From NCBI GenBank assembly GCA_963638105.1, contig CAVHPP010000005.1, positions 1 to 64,000 on the forward strand: a DNA stretch of 64,000 nt, read 5' to 3'. Source of the DNA: CAG-217 sp963638105 (GTDB lineage Bacteria > Bacillota > Clostridia > Oscillospirales > Acutalibacteraceae). A program made the translations under genes and the position numbers. A model generated the notes under the pieces. That model worked only from the letters and a program-made list of their open reading frames with translations. It ran no database searches and was not told where the DNA came from. Below, piece after piece: positions 16,184 to 24,872 of the stretch. Each line of letters opens with the position of its first letter. Position 1 is the stretch's first letter.

Positions 16184-19011
16184 AATTTGTACCTCGTCGT
16201 ACCGCGCAGCGGATTACGCGCGCTTTTCTTTTTTATTTCTGTGCACAGAATGGCGGCGCCAAAGGCAACAAAGCCCAGTGCGCTCACCGCCAGCCCCACC
16301 TTTAAGTGGGGTGTGCGGTAGGTCAGGTGAATGGTGTGTTCGCCCGGCTCCAGTGCCAGCGCGCTGAACATGGTGTTGGCTTGCAGCAGCTGCGCTTCCT
16401 TGCCGTCTACCGTAGCGGTCCAGCCGTCGCAGTAGGGAATGGTCAGCAGCAGGATCTTGGCCCGGTCCAGGGTCACGGTGCCGTCTACCGTGTCTGTGCC
16501 GATTTGGATATTCTCCAACGTGTTCTCCGCCAGCTTTGCCACTTGGCTGTCCGTGTCTGTCATCGGCTGTTCCAGCACCTCCAGGGTGCTGAAATCATAG
16601 ATACCCCGCTGCTTAAAGGTAATGGTAATATCCGTTTTGGTGTCTTTGCTGTAACCGGTATTGACCATTTGTACCTTGTAGCCCTCAAAGCGCAAGTGGG
16701 TCTGCGTGCAGGTGACGGTGCTTTGGGGCGTCAGCGCGGTGCCGTCTGCCGTGTGGGCCGTGTATTGCAGGGTCAGACTGCTGGGCAGCTTAAAGCTGCG
16801 GGCCTTACGGCGCACATAGGCTTTTTGGCTGTCGTCTTTTTTGTTCCACTTGTCCGTAGAGTAACGGTGCAGCGGGTCGTTCTCTTGGGTTTGGTAGTAG
16901 GTATAAGCCGGGTAATCCGTATAATTGCGCAGCCCCATGCGCAGGTAGGTTTCGCTGTTTGGGGTGCCGCTAAAATGCAGGGTCACCTTGGCGCCTTTGT
17001 CGTACACATGGATCTTTTTGCCCTCTACCGCCACATTCTTGTCTGCGGTGATGGTGTAGGGCAGGGATTTGTCCGTAAAGGACAGGGTGGTTTGCGCCGT
17101 GCCGGTGGGCACGCTGTCCAGCACCACCCCTTGCAGCATGGCTTGCTGTTTTTCTAAAGAGGACAGCTTTTCATATTCCGCCCGGGTAATGGCGCTGTCA
17201 TAGGTGTAGCCCAGAGGCAGGGCATTGCCGCTTTGATAAATTTTGCTTTGGAGCGGCGTAAAGCCGTAGGGCAGTGTGGTGGTCGATTTCGTGGCGGCAT
17301 AATACTTTACGCCGGTAAGGGCGTTCAGCGCCGCCGATGTGTTCAGTCGATTGTAGCGATAGCTGTTCTCCACCGGCTGCTCGGTCTCTGTTACATATTG
17401 TGCTACATTGGGATTTTGCAGGCTCCAGTAGAAGGACGAGCCGCTTATATGGGCCAGCAGTTCCTCGTTGCACTCCACATTGTCGCCGGTGTAGCGGTAA
17501 AAGGTTTTGTCGCTTTTTGCCGCCTTTTTGACTTTGCGGCCGGAGGCACCTTTGATCCGGCGGTTGACCTTTTCGGTTGCCACAAAGGTGTCTGTTTTAT
17601 GCTTGCCGTGGCTGCTGTAAAAGTATGCGGCGTTGCCGGTAAAGGAGGTGAGCACCAGTACCAGCACCAAAGCGGTTGCCAGGTGCTTTTTCTTGAATTT
17701 GGGCGCCAGGGCGCAAAGCACGATCAGCAAAAAGGCCAGCAGCACGGATACGCCGATATTGCGGGTGTCCGTGGTCATCAGGGGAATGGCGATCAGGGAG
17801 TAGAGCGCCAGTGCGCCTACGCAGGCCACTGCCTGTCCCACGGTGATGTGGCGCAGCTTTTTCCACTGGGTGGTCACGATATAGGCCACCAGCAGGCTGT
17901 ATGCCCATACCCAGCGGTTGGCCATGTAGGAAAATCCGTTCAGCGCCCACCCAAACACGGGGATCAGCAGCGCTGCAGTCGCCAGTAAAAAGAGAATGCG
18001 CAGGGGTTTTTCTTCCGGCTTGCGCTTAAAGTACAGCAGGCAGATGGCCGGCAGCGCAACGGCGTTAAAGCCCAAATAGGTCTGGTATGCCTGGTTGTGA
18101 CTGGTGGTATATGCCGCCAGGAAGTTGCGGTAGAAGTCTGCATCATACAGCAGGGTCAAGGGATATTGTACCCCGTTGCGGTTGTCACCGATAAAGGTGA
18201 GGATCACCGGCAGCAGAATGGCGGCGCTCATCAGTACGCCTACCACAGCCCACAGGGTCACCCGGAGCAGTCCGCCCACCGCTTGCTTGGCGCTGCGTCG
18301 GTCATACAGGCAACACAGGCGGAACACGGTATAAATGGCCGTGAGGATCGCCAGCATATAGAAGAAGTAGAAGTTGCTGACAGCCGCCAAAAAGACGGTG
18401 ACGATGAGCAGATAGGGCCGCCGCTTGGCAAGCACCTGCTCTACGCCTAAAAGCAGCAGGGGCAGGTACACCATAGGCAGGGCAAAGAACGGGTGCCGCG
18501 CCACTAAAAGAAAGCTGTAAGTGAAGAACACATAGCACACGCTGCCCACGGCAACAGACAGGGGCGCGCCTTGTTTTTTATACCGGCAAAAGGCACCGAA
18601 GCCCAGCCCGGCCAGGTACAGCCGGAACAGGGACAAAAAGCTGTACAGATACACGGCGTACCGGGTAGGACAGGCAATGCTCAGCAGGTCCAGCGGGTCG
18701 CCGATCACATAGTAGTGCAGGGTGGTGAGTATATCGCCGCCGTAGCCCAGGCTAAAGTTCCATTGAGGCAGCACCAGCCGGTGCTCCGTCAGCAGCGTGC
18801 GGATCACCTCACGACCGTATTGCCCAAAGTAGACAAAGGCGGGAAAGTGCTGCTTCCACCCATCGCCGGTGGAGATCAGACTGCGCCCGGTGCGGGCGAA
18901 CCACACATAAATACAGGCGCTGCAAATCAAAAAGGCGGCGGTGTACAGCAAAAAGTATGTACTGCGTTTGGATATGCCACGGTGTGGGGCATTGTTTTTG
19001 TGCATTTTCAT
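16180..19011 (-). CDS. YfhO-family multi-spanning membrane glycosyltransferase, copy 1
   Basis: 943 residues from the ATG at 19011 (another ATG at 19005 is possible). A longer frame from 19062 is rejected because that start lies inside the promoter spacer. Same design as its neighbour: N-terminal span, loop with STGDGWKQHFPAFVYFGQYGREVIR, about twelve further spans, a large extracellular C-terminal domain and a final span. First gene of a two-gene unit and divergent from a GtrA-family flippase gene, which fits a three-part scheme: GtrA-type protein moves a polyprenyl-phosphate sugar across the membrane and YfhO-type enzymes transfer it to a surface polymer. Acceptor and sugar are unknown. Confidence 0.85.
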   Translation of the reverse strand: MKMHKNNAPHRGISKRSTYFLLYTAAFLICSACIYVWFARTGRSLISTGDGWKQHFPAFVYFGQYGREVIRTLLTEHRLVLPQWNFSLGYGGDILTTLHYYVIGDPLDLLSIACPTRYAVYLYSFLSLFRLYLAGLGFGAFCRYKKQGAPLSVAVGSVCYVFFTYSFLLVARHPFFALPMVYLPLLLLGVEQVLAKRRPYLLIVTVFLAAVSNFYFFYMLAILTAIYTVFRLCCLYDRRSAKQAVGGLLRVTLWAVVGVLMSAAILLPVILTFIGDNRNGVQYPLTLLYDADFYRNFLAAYTTSHNQAYQTYLGFNAVALPAICLLYFKRKPEEKPLRILFLLATAALLIPVFGWALNGFSYMANRWVWAYSLLVAYIVTTQWKKLRHITVGQAVACVGALALYSLIAIPLMTTDTRNIGVSVLLAFLLIVLCALAPKFKKKHLATALVLVLVLTSFTGNAAYFYSSHGKHKTDTFVATEKVNRRIKGASGRKVKKAAKSDKTFYRYTGDNVECNEELLAHISGSSFYWSLQNPNVAQYVTETEQPVENSYRYNRLNTSAALNALTGVKYYAATKSTTTLPYGFTPLQSKIYQSGNALPLGYTYDSAITRAEYEKLSSLEKQQAMLQGVVLDSVPTGTAQTTLSFTDKSLPYTITADKNVAVEGKKIHVYDKGAKVTLHFSGTPNSETYLRMGLRNYTDYPAYTYYQTQENDPLHRYSTDKWNKKDDSQKAYVRRKARSFKLPSSLTLQYTAHTADGTALTPQSTVTCTQTHLRFEGYKVQMVNTGYSKDTKTDITITFKQRGIYDFSTLEVLEQPMTDTDSQVAKLAENTLENIQIGTDTVDGTVTLDRAKILLLTIPYCDGWTATVDGKEAQLLQANTMFSALALEPGEHTIHLTYRTPHLKVGLAVSALGFVAFGAAILCTEIKKKSARNPLRGTTRYKL

Positions 19012-19047
19012 TTTTCTCTCTTCTTTCACACAGATTAAACGGCCTAC

Positions 19048-19076
19048 ATTATAATCCCGCACTCTCGGGAAGTCAA
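19048..19076 (-). promoter_or_regulatory. Promoter of the yfhO-type gene pair
   Basis: Minus strand TTGACT (19076-19071), 17-bp spacer, perfect TATAAT (19053-19048). The leader before the ATG at 19011 is about 30 nt. The rest of the gap 19012-19330 holds only this and the opposite promoter at 19242-19270; I see no gene or RNA in it. Confidence 0.75.
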
Positions 19077-19241
19077 GGGCGGTCCTCTATATATAATGTA
19101 TATCGCCATTTTACCACAAGGGGTGGGGTAATGCAACCGTTTGGACCCATCCGGGCGTATTAAGATTTGGCAAAGTTTGTAAAAAGCGGGTCAGTTATTT
19201 TTGTTTTGTGTCATTTGTAAGTTAAGTTTCTGTAAAGTATC

Positions 19242-19270
19242 TTGCAGTCGATGGGCGGACGGCGTATGCT
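19242..19270 (+). promoter_or_regulatory. Promoter of the gtrA-type gene
   Basis: TTGCAG (19242-19247), 17-bp spacer, TATGCT (19265-19270), about 54 nt before the start codon. Confidence 0.6.
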
Positions 19271-19330
19271 GACAGCAGAAACAAAAAGACAACAACAAAC
19301 ACCCGAAAGCGAGAAAGGCAAGGTTATTTT

Positions 19331-19885
19331 ATGAAAGAAAAATGGGTCGCTTTTACAAAGAAACACGCAGAAATTTGGAAGTTTATCAAGTTTACATTTA
19401 CCGGGGCCAGCACCTCGGTGCTGGAGTTGGCGGTATTCGCCTTTTTACAGTATGTGGTCTTTAAGAGTATGAATACCACCCCGGTTACGGACAATGCGGT
19501 GCTGCACTTCCTGGGGATCCAGTACAAGGGCTATATGTATTCCTACGCCATCAGCGCCATTATCGGCTACGCGGCGGCGTATGTGATGAACCGCAAGCTC
19601 ACTTTCCAGGCAGACGCCAACCCGGTACTGTCCACCATTCTTTACACCATTATGGTGGTGTGCACCATCGCCTTTAACACCTGGTTCGGTGCGTACCTGG
19701 GCACCATTGTGACCAATCACCACTGGGACAGCGTGCTTATCACCCTGCTCACCAAGCTGCTGGTGATGACCGTACCCACCCTGTGGACTTATCCGCTGAA
19801 CCGCTTTGTCATCCACCGCAAAAAGAAGGCCAAGGTGGAGCCGCTGCCGGAGAGCACAGATACCCCCGCCGGTGCGGCTGCCTAA
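19331..19885 (+). CDS. GtrA-family membrane protein (polyprenyl-phosphate sugar flippase type)
   Basis: 184 residues, four membrane spans. KFIKFTFTGASTSVLELAVFAFLQY at the start and the YAISAIIGYAAAYVMNRKLTF motif (about 75-95) are classic for GtrA/GtcA, which are thought to move polyprenyl-phosphate sugars across the membrane for surface glycosylation. The protein ends in a short proline- and alanine-rich tail. AAGG lies 7 nt upstream of the ATG. Divergent from the two YfhO-type genes, which would be the transferases that use the flipped sugar. Confidence 0.85.
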   Translation: MKEKWVAFTKKHAEIWKFIKFTFTGASTSVLELAVFAFLQYVVFKSMNTTPVTDNAVLHFLGIQYKGYMYSYAISAIIGYAAAYVMNRKLTFQADANPVLSTILYTIMVVCTIAFNTWFGAYLGTIVTNHHWDSVLITLLTKLLVMTVPTLWTYPLNRFVIHRKKKAKVEPLPESTDTPAGAAA

Positions 19886-19889
19886 CGCC

Positions 19890-19912
19890 TAAAAAGGGCA
19901 GTACCCTTTTTA
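19890..19912 (+). terminator. Terminator of the gtrA-type gene
   Basis: Nine-bp stem TAAAAAGGG (19890-19898) / CCCTTTTTA (19904-19912) with a 5-nt loop; the T-run is within the 3' arm, so efficiency is uncertain. Confidence 0.6.
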
Positions 19913-20027
19913 GATATACCCCTGCTCGGTGCATTTTTTGTTTTGATCCGACTCCCCGTCGATCACCGGATTTTGTTTTGTTCTGTACCGGGCACCCTCT
20001 TCGGAGCAGGCGCCGTCACCCCGGCGC

Positions 20028-20056
20028 TTGCTCTTTCTCACTATTTGGCTTATACT
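20028..20056 (+). promoter_or_regulatory. Promoter of the HAD phosphatase gene
   Basis: TTGCTC (20028-20033), 17-bp spacer, TATACT (20051-20056); AAGGAGA ribosome site follows before the ATG at 20088. Confidence 0.6.
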
Positions 20057-20087
20057 GGTGAAAAACCGGTAAGGAGAACAGACTGTT

Positions 20088-20915
20088 ATGACAAGACCCA
20101 AATTGGTGGCTTTTGATTTAGACGATACACTCATCGGCAGTGACGGCCAGATTGCCCCGGCCAACTTCCGCGCGCTGGAACAACTGGCGGCAGCGGGCGT
20201 GACCGCTGCGGCGGTAACCGGGCGCACCTTTTATGAAATGCCCGCCCAGCTGCGGTTTAACCCGCTGGTGCCCTATGCGGTGTATGGCGATGGCGCTGCG
20301 GCGGTAAATGCGGCAGGGGAGACCCTCTTTTCCAGTTATTACAGCCGGGAAAAGGCGCTGGCAGTGCTGCACCTGCTACGGCAGTACGATACCATGATCG
20401 AGGCGTTCTACGGCGGGCGGCCGTATGCCCCGGCGGATAAGCTGGATCCGGCGGCCTACGACTACTACCGCATTGAGCCGGTGTATCACCCGGTAATGGC
20501 AGAGAGCCGGGTGCCCTGTACGGACTTAGAGGCGCTGCTGGCCGGGGAGGAAAAAACAGAGATGTTCAATGTTTTCTTCCACCTGGACGGAGAGCGCCGG
20601 GCGTTTATAGACCGGGCGGCGGAGCTGTTCCCGGAGCTGCTCTGCACCTATTCTATGCAGAGCAATTTGGAGATCCTGCGCCGTGGGGTGGACAAGGGCA
20701 GCGCCCTGCAAAAACTGGCGGAGCACCTGGGGCTTGCCCCGGAGCAGGTGATCGCCGTAGGCGACAGCCGCAACGATCTGTCTATGATCCGCTACGCCGG
20801 CACCGGGCTGGCGGTGGCCAACGCCTGTGACGAACTTAAGCAGGCGGCAAACGCTGTGGCGTGCACTTCCGATGCGGGTGTGCTCAGCTATATTTATCAT
20901 CATTTTGTAGAGTAA
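20088..20915 (+). CDS. HAD-superfamily phosphatase, Cof type
   Basis: 275-residue HAD hydrolase of the Cof/YidA (IIB cap) subgroup, which removes phosphate from sugar phosphates and similar small molecules. Motif I FDLDDTLI with Asp10 and Asp12; motif II in AAAVTGRTFYE; motif III lysine in RGVDKGSALQKLAEHLG; motif IV AVGDSRNDLSMIRYAG. AAGGAGA ribosome site. Sixteen bp before the phosphoesterase gene, so probably co-transcribed. The substrate cannot be predicted. Confidence 0.9.
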   Translation: MTRPKLVAFDLDDTLIGSDGQIAPANFRALEQLAAAGVTAAAVTGRTFYEMPAQLRFNPLVPYAVYGDGAAAVNAAGETLFSSYYSREKALAVLHLLRQYDTMIEAFYGGRPYAPADKLDPAAYDYYRIEPVYHPVMAESRVPCTDLEALLAGEEKTEMFNVFFHLDGERRAFIDRAAELFPELLCTYSMQSNLEILRRGVDKGSALQKLAEHLGLAPEQVIAVGDSRNDLSMIRYAGTGLAVANACDELKQAANAVACTSDAGVLSYIYHHFVE

Positions 20916-20930
20916 AGCGAGGTTATTCCT

Positions 20931-22184
20931 TTGGTATTTTGGATCATTCTCGGCGTGGTGGCGGCTGTGGTACTGCTCACCGTGCTGGTCAACGGCATCT
21001 TGGCGCTTTTACAGCTGCGATATGTGGCGGGCATTGCGCCGGTACAGTATAAAAATCAGTTGCAGCCCCAACGGTTGGACGGCCGCTGGGTGTTCACCAC
21101 CGATCGGGATTTTCATGTTATGCAGCTGACGGATGTGCATATTGGCGGCGGCTGGATGAGCTTCTTCAAAGACCGGCGAGCCATTGACTGCGTGGTGCGT
21201 ATGGTTACCGCCGAGCAGCCGGACCTGGTGGCCGTGACCGGCGATATTGCCTATCCGGTGCCGTTCCAGTCCGGTACATTCAATAACAAAACCGCTGCCC
21301 GCCTGTTTGGTCGGGTAATGCAGAACCTGGGCGTGTACTGGGCGCCGGTGCTGGGCAATCACGATACCGAGTCTTACGCGGTGTACAGCCGCCGCTATAT
21401 CGGCAAATATGATCAGCAGCAGAAGTTCGCCAAAGGCGGCAGCAAGCCCTACTGCCTGTTCCGCTCCGGACCGGAGGGCGTGGACGGCGTGGGCAACTAC
21501 ACCGTGGCGGTGGAGAACAGCCGCGGCGTTGTGACCCAGGCGCTGTTTTTTACCGACACCGGCAGCTATGTGGACGGCGACTATCTGGGCTTTATGTGGA
21601 AGTATGACGGTATGCACAAGAACCAAATGGACTGGTACAGGGGCGAGGTGGAAGCCTTAACCGCCCACAACCGGGCGCTGGGCGCACCGATGCCAAAGAG
21701 CCTGATGTTCTTCCACATTCCCATTGCGCAGTACAAGACCGCCTGGGAAGCCTATAAAGAGAACGGTTACAAGGATACCGCAGATGTGCAGGTGCACTAT
21801 GGCGGTATCGGCGAAAAAGGCGGCCTGTTCCCCAGTTTGCACCCGGACAATGTGTTTGACACCTTGCAGCAGCTGGGCAGTACCCGGGGCACATTCTGCG
21901 GCCACGACCACCTGAACAATTTGTCCGTCACTTACAAGGGTATACGGTTGACCTACGGCCTGTCCGTGGACTACCTTGCTTATATCGGCATAAAGAATTA
22001 CGGCGCCCAGCGGGGCTTTACCCGCATTACCGTGCGCCCGGACGGCAGCTTTGACTGCCAACCGGTGTCCTACTACCAAAAGCCCTTTTGGAATGGAGAA
22101 GAACAGGTGCAAATGACACCTTATTATCCACCGGAGAAGAACCCAAACGCCTACCCGGCAGACTACAAGGCACCAACAGCGTAA
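20931..22184 (+). CDS. Membrane-anchored metallophosphoesterase
   Basis: 417 residues from a TTG start with GAGG 9 nt upstream. An N-terminal membrane anchor (about 2-27) is followed by a calcineurin-like domain with all usual metal motifs: LTDVHIGGG, VTGDIAY, LGNHDTES, FHIPI and CGHDHLNN. The anchor topology puts the catalytic domain most likely outside the membrane. Similar proteins are loosely described as purple-acid-phosphatase-like or YkuE-like; the substrate is unknown. The gene ends in a two-way terminator shared with ylmH. Confidence 0.88.
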   Translation: MVFWIILGVVAAVVLLTVLVNGILALLQLRYVAGIAPVQYKNQLQPQRLDGRWVFTTDRDFHVMQLTDVHIGGGWMSFFKDRRAIDCVVRMVTAEQPDLVAVTGDIAYPVPFQSGTFNNKTAARLFGRVMQNLGVYWAPVLGNHDTESYAVYSRRYIGKYDQQQKFAKGGSKPYCLFRSGPEGVDGVGNYTVAVENSRGVVTQALFFTDTGSYVDGDYLGFMWKYDGMHKNQMDWYRGEVEALTAHNRALGAPMPKSLMFFHIPIAQYKTAWEAYKENGYKDTADVQVHYGGIGEKGGLFPSLHPDNVFDTLQQLGSTRGTFCGHDHLNNLSVTYKGIRLTYGLSVDYLAYIGIKNYGAQRGFTRITVRPDGSFDCQPVSYYQKPFWNGEEQVQMTPYYPPEKNPNAYPADYKAPTA

Positions 22185-22188
22185 AAGA

Positions 22189-22222
22189 AAAAGGAGCGGT
22201 ACTTGCAGGTACTGCTCCTTTT
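22189..22222. terminator. Two-way terminator between phosphoesterase and ylmH
   Basis: Fourteen-bp stem AAAAGGAGCGGTAC (22189-22202) / GTACTGCTCCTTTT (22209-22222) with one mismatch and a TTGCAG loop, with A/T runs built into both ends. Confidence 0.8.
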
Positions 22223-22236
22223 GCTATGGGTTTGAT

Positions 22237-22971
22237 TTAATACACTTCTACCGGCACCACCAGCCGGTCTTTTTTGGTGCGGCGCAGAGGCGCACCGGCG
22301 GTAAAGCGGCCGTGGCCCCGCACGGAAATTTTGTCCCCCGGCTGTACGGTGTGGGCACGGTTCTCGATGCACCGGCCGTTGACAAATACCTTTTGCTGCA
22401 AAAAGTATTTGTCCGCGTTGCTGCGGGAGAGATTATACACTGCGCCCACCAGCACATCCAGCCGCAGAGAGGGCACGATCACTTCTCTGTCCTCCGGTTG
22501 CGGCAGCAGGTGCGGGGGCAGGCAGTCCGCCCGGGTGCAGGTCACCTCCGTGTGGCGCACCCGGTGCAGCTGGGTCTCAATATACTCTGCCATGCCTGCG
22601 GTGCAAAAGAGATATGCGCTTTTGCCGCAGGGGAGAATGTCGCCCAGCACCCGCCGTTCCAGCCCTAAGCCCATTAAGGTGCCCAGGTAGTCTCGGTGGG
22701 TCAGTTCTTCGGCAAATTTCTCCTGCTTGGGCGCAATGTGCAGGCAGGTGATAGGGTAGTCCGCCGGTTCCGGCACCGGGCCAAAGGCTGCCATCACCCG
22801 CTCGGCACCGTCAAATCCGCCGTAGGCGGGCACCGACTGTGGGCCGGTTACCTCGGCCAGCAGACTTTGCTCCTCCAGACCTAAAAAGTCCGTATAGACC
22901 GTGTAGCCGCCAAAGGTGCCTCGATTTTGCAGTTCTGCCAACCGCTTTTTAATCTGCTGTGCTTGATCCAT
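22237..22971 (-). CDS. ylmH: YlmH-type S4-domain RNA-binding protein
   Basis: 244 residues from the ATG at 22971, which shares one base with the stop of the upstream gene (TGATG); an open frame continues upstream but lies inside that gene. An N-terminal alpha/beta region contains FGGYTVYTDFLGLEEQ, RRVLGDI and KSAYLFC; the C-terminal S4 domain (about 165-235) has RLDVLVGAVYNLSRSNADKYFLQQKVFVNGR and VQPGDKISVRGHGRF. YlmH proteins bind RNA, have been linked to ribosome rescue, and usually sit near cell-division genes; here the gene is instead the last of a three-gene leftward unit. Confidence 0.88.
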   Translation of the reverse strand: MDQAQQIKKRLAELQNRGTFGGYTVYTDFLGLEEQSLLAEVTGPQSVPAYGGFDGAERVMAAFGPVPEPADYPITCLHIAPKQEKFAEELTHRDYLGTLMGLGLERRVLGDILPCGKSAYLFCTAGMAEYIETQLHRVRHTEVTCTRADCLPPHLLPQPEDREVIVPSLRLDVLVGAVYNLSRSNADKYFLQQKVFVNGRCIENRAHTVQPGDKISVRGHGRFTAGAPLRRTKKDRLVVPVEVY

Positions 22972-23618
22972 CAGTACAGACCGCCCAGCACGGTGGCGGA
23001 AAATACAGTAAACATCAAAATACACACGATCAGGGCAACAGCAAAGATAGCAGTGGACACGCCAATGGCCCACTTGGCAATGTTTATGGCGCTTCGAGCC
23101 TTTTCACTGCCGGTGATCTCATAGGCCTGGCGGCCGTTGGACAAGGCAATGCCGCCCATGATCCAGCCGAACAGCGGCCCCATAAGGATTCCTAAGATCA
23201 GACCGATCATGGCCAGTATGTAGGCGTTGTCCGCCTTCTCTGTCATTTGGCGGTACTGGGCTTCGTTCACCGGCGCACCGTAGGGGGGCTGGTAAGGGTT
23301 GCCCCAGTTGTTGTAGCCGGCGTTATATGCCTGCTCGCCATAGTTCGTTTGACCGTGGCTGTCATTTTGCCGGCCGTAAGTGTCGCCTTGAGGTTGGCTG
23401 TATGCCTGTTGGCCGTAGGGGTCGCCTTGGGGTTGGGTGTATGCCTGCTGGCCGTAGGGGTCGCCTTGGGGTTGGCTGTATGCCTGCTGACCGTAGGGCG
23501 CGTTTTGGGATTGGGTGTTCTGCTGTGCGGTGCAGCCCTCAAAGTTGGGGGTATGGCACACTGGGCATTCTGCGGTGCCGGGTGCCAAAGGTTGGCCGCA
23601 ATGTTCGCAATAAGTCAT
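22971..23618 (-). CDS. Zinc-ribbon, repeat-linker, two-span membrane protein (DUF4190-like)
   Basis: 215 residues of unknown function. Order: a zinc ribbon with CEHCGQ and CPVCHT (residues 4-24); three perfect 13-residue repeats PYGQQAY(S/T)QPQGD (41-79) and a further Q/G/Y-rich linker to about 125; then two membrane spans (ILAMIGLILGILMGPLFGWI and TAIFAVALIVCILMFTVF) of DUF4190 type. Small proteins of this design are common in Firmicutes and are thought to be membrane sensors or scaffolds, without proof. Middle gene of the yfcE - this - ylmH unit. Confidence 0.75.
   Translation of the reverse strand: MTYCEHCGQPLAPGTAECPVCHTPNFEGCTAQQNTQSQNAPYGQQAYSQPQGDPYGQQAYTQPQGDPYGQQAYSQPQGDTYGRQNDSHGQTNYGEQAYNAGYNNWGNPYQPPYGAPVNEAQYRQMTEKADNAYILAMIGLILGILMGPLFGWIMGGIALSNGRQAYEITGSEKARSAINIAKWAIGVSTAIFAVALIVCILMFTVFSATVLGGLY
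23382..23498 (-). repeat. Three 39-bp tandem repeats inside the zinc-ribbon protein gene
   Basis: Three consecutive 39-bp units encode the 13-residue repeats of the linker (residues 41-79). The units are nearly identical at DNA level, so copy number could vary between strains. Confidence 0.8.
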
Positions 23619-23649
23619 AGATTCTTCCTCTTTTCTTCGAAAATCGTGT

Positions 23650-24111
23650 TTATAACCGGCAGGGCAGCAGCATAATGCCGCCGGGGGTAATGTCTACCAT
23701 ACCGTAGCAGCCCTCTGCCGTCGCGCCGGGGTTCATTAGATATAAGCCGTCCCGGTAGTCGGTCATCTGCTGATGGGTGTGACCAAACAGGCAAATGTCT
23801 GCGTGGGCGTCACGGGCAGCCTGCTCCAACTCTGCCAGACCAAACTTTACATGGAACGGGTGGCCGTGGGTATAAAGCACCGTTTTGCCGCCCAGCTTGG
23901 CTGTGCCCCAGGCGGGCAGGTCACTGCCCCAGTCGCAATTCCCGGCCACTTGCAGAATATGCAGATCGGGGTAAAGCATACGCACATTTTCCAAATCATT
24001 CTCGCCGTCGCCGAGAAAGAGCAGCACATCGCTGTCCTCCCGGTGCAGCTCCACAATGTCCAATAGATTGCCAGCGGCTCGGTGCGAGTCCGAGGCGACC
24101 AGTAAGCGCAT
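23650..24111 (-). CDS. YfcE/MJ0936-family phosphodiesterase
   Basis: 153-residue compact metallophosphoesterase. All metal motifs are present: ASDSHR, FLGDGENDLENV, VAGNCDWG, YTHGHPFHV and FGHTHQ. This group hydrolyses phosphodiesters in vitro; the natural substrate is unknown. First gene of the leftward unit that continues with the zinc-ribbon protein and ylmH, with its own promoter at 24146-24174. Confidence 0.9.
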   Translation of the reverse strand: MRLLVASDSHRAAGNLLDIVELHREDSDVLLFLGDGENDLENVRMLYPDLHILQVAGNCDWGSDLPAWGTAKLGGKTVLYTHGHPFHVKFGLAELEQAARDAHADICLFGHTHQQMTDYRDGLYLMNPGATAEGCYGMVDITPGGIMLLPCRL

Positions 24112-24145
24112 TCATAATCCCCGCCTTTCTGCATACTATGTACTG

Positions 24146-24174
24146 AGTATAACATATCTGCGCGCCCACGGCAA
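24146..24174 (-). promoter_or_regulatory. Promoter of the yfcE-type unit
   Basis: Minus strand TTGCCG (24174-24169), 17-bp spacer, TATACT (24151-24146), about 35 nt before the ATG at 24111. Confidence 0.6.
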
Positions 24175-24208
24175 GCGGCTTTGCAGATGAAAAAGAGGAG
24201 TGCGTTTT

Positions 24209-24424
24209 ATGCAGGATCCGAGAAAACAGAAAAAAGGATTTGACCCGGCGGCCTTCCAAGCGGCGGCCCGGGCCGGTCAACAACAGGCCTATTTGCAGCA
24301 GAACCTGGACCCGGACACCAAGGCCAAATTAGAGGCGGTGCTCAATGACAAAGCGCGGTTGCAGCAAATGCTCAATTCCCCTCAGGCCAAGGCGCTGATG
24401 GAGAAGTTAGGCGGGAAACGGTAA
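24209..24424 (+). CDS. Small helical protein of unknown function, first of a trio
   Basis: 71 residues, not recognised. GAGGAG at 24195-24200 lies 8 nt before this ATG; a GTG at 24200 overlaps that site and is rejected. The protein is charged and helical, with a Q/A-rich front (FQAAARAGQQQAYLQQNL) and a back half (KARLQQMLNSPQAKALMEKLGGK) that looks like a short helical bundle. One base separates it from the next gene. No signal peptide or membrane span. Confidence 0.7.
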   Translation: MQDPRKQKKGFDPAAFQAAARAGQQQAYLQQNLDPDTKAKLEAVLNDKARLQQMLNSPQAKALMEKLGGKR

Positions 24425-24425
24425 T

Positions 24426-24872
24426 ATGGACGATATTAACCGGATCATTGCCAATTTGACCCCGCAGGATATGGAAATGCTGCAGGGTGTGGCCGCGTCC
24501 ATCTTAGGTGACGGCGGGCAGGGGAACACACCCGGTACGGCGCCAAGCTCTGGTGCACCGCCGTCGCCTCAACCGAAGCCGGAGGGCGCCAACAGCGCCG
24601 TGCAGCAGCTGGCAGGCACGGTGGCCGGTGCGCAAAATATGCAAAATCTGCTGTCCGGGCTGGAGGAGCTGCACTTTGGCAAGGCGGATTTTGAAATGAT
24701 GATGAAAGCCAAGACCATTTTTGACCGCATGAACCGCAGCAGCAATAAAAATGTGGACCTGATTCGGGCGCTGAAGCCTCTTTTAAGCCCAAAAAGCCAA
24801 AACAAGGCGGACCAGGCCATGCAGATCCTGCGCCTGTTTGAGGTGCTGCCTATGCTGGAGGAGTTGTTTTAG
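24426..24872 (+). CDS. Protein of unknown function, second of a trio
   Basis: 148 residues, not recognised. N-terminal acidic helix (MDDINRIIANLTPQDMEML), a proline/glycine-rich linker (about 30-55), then an all-helical domain (about 60-148) with FEMMMKAKTIFDRMNRSSNKNVDLIRALKPLLSPKS, a basic, cysteine-free surface, and a hydrophobic acidic end VLPMLEELF. The repeated wording "ALKPLLSPKSQNKADQAMQ" suggests an HEAT-like or bundle fold, but this is only an impression. Overlaps the third gene by one base. Confidence 0.7.
   Translation: MDDINRIIANLTPQDMEMLQGVAASILGDGGQGNTPGTAPSSGAPPSPQPKPEGANSAVQQLAGTVAGAQNMQNLLSGLEELHFGKADFEMMMKAKTIFDRMNRSSNKNVDLIRALKPLLSPKSQNKADQAMQILRLFEVLPMLEELF

Noticed and set aside
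23382..23498. Regularly spaced repeats resembling a CRISPR array
   Set aside because: They are contiguous 39-bp coding repeats without unique spacers and lie in frame inside a protein gene.
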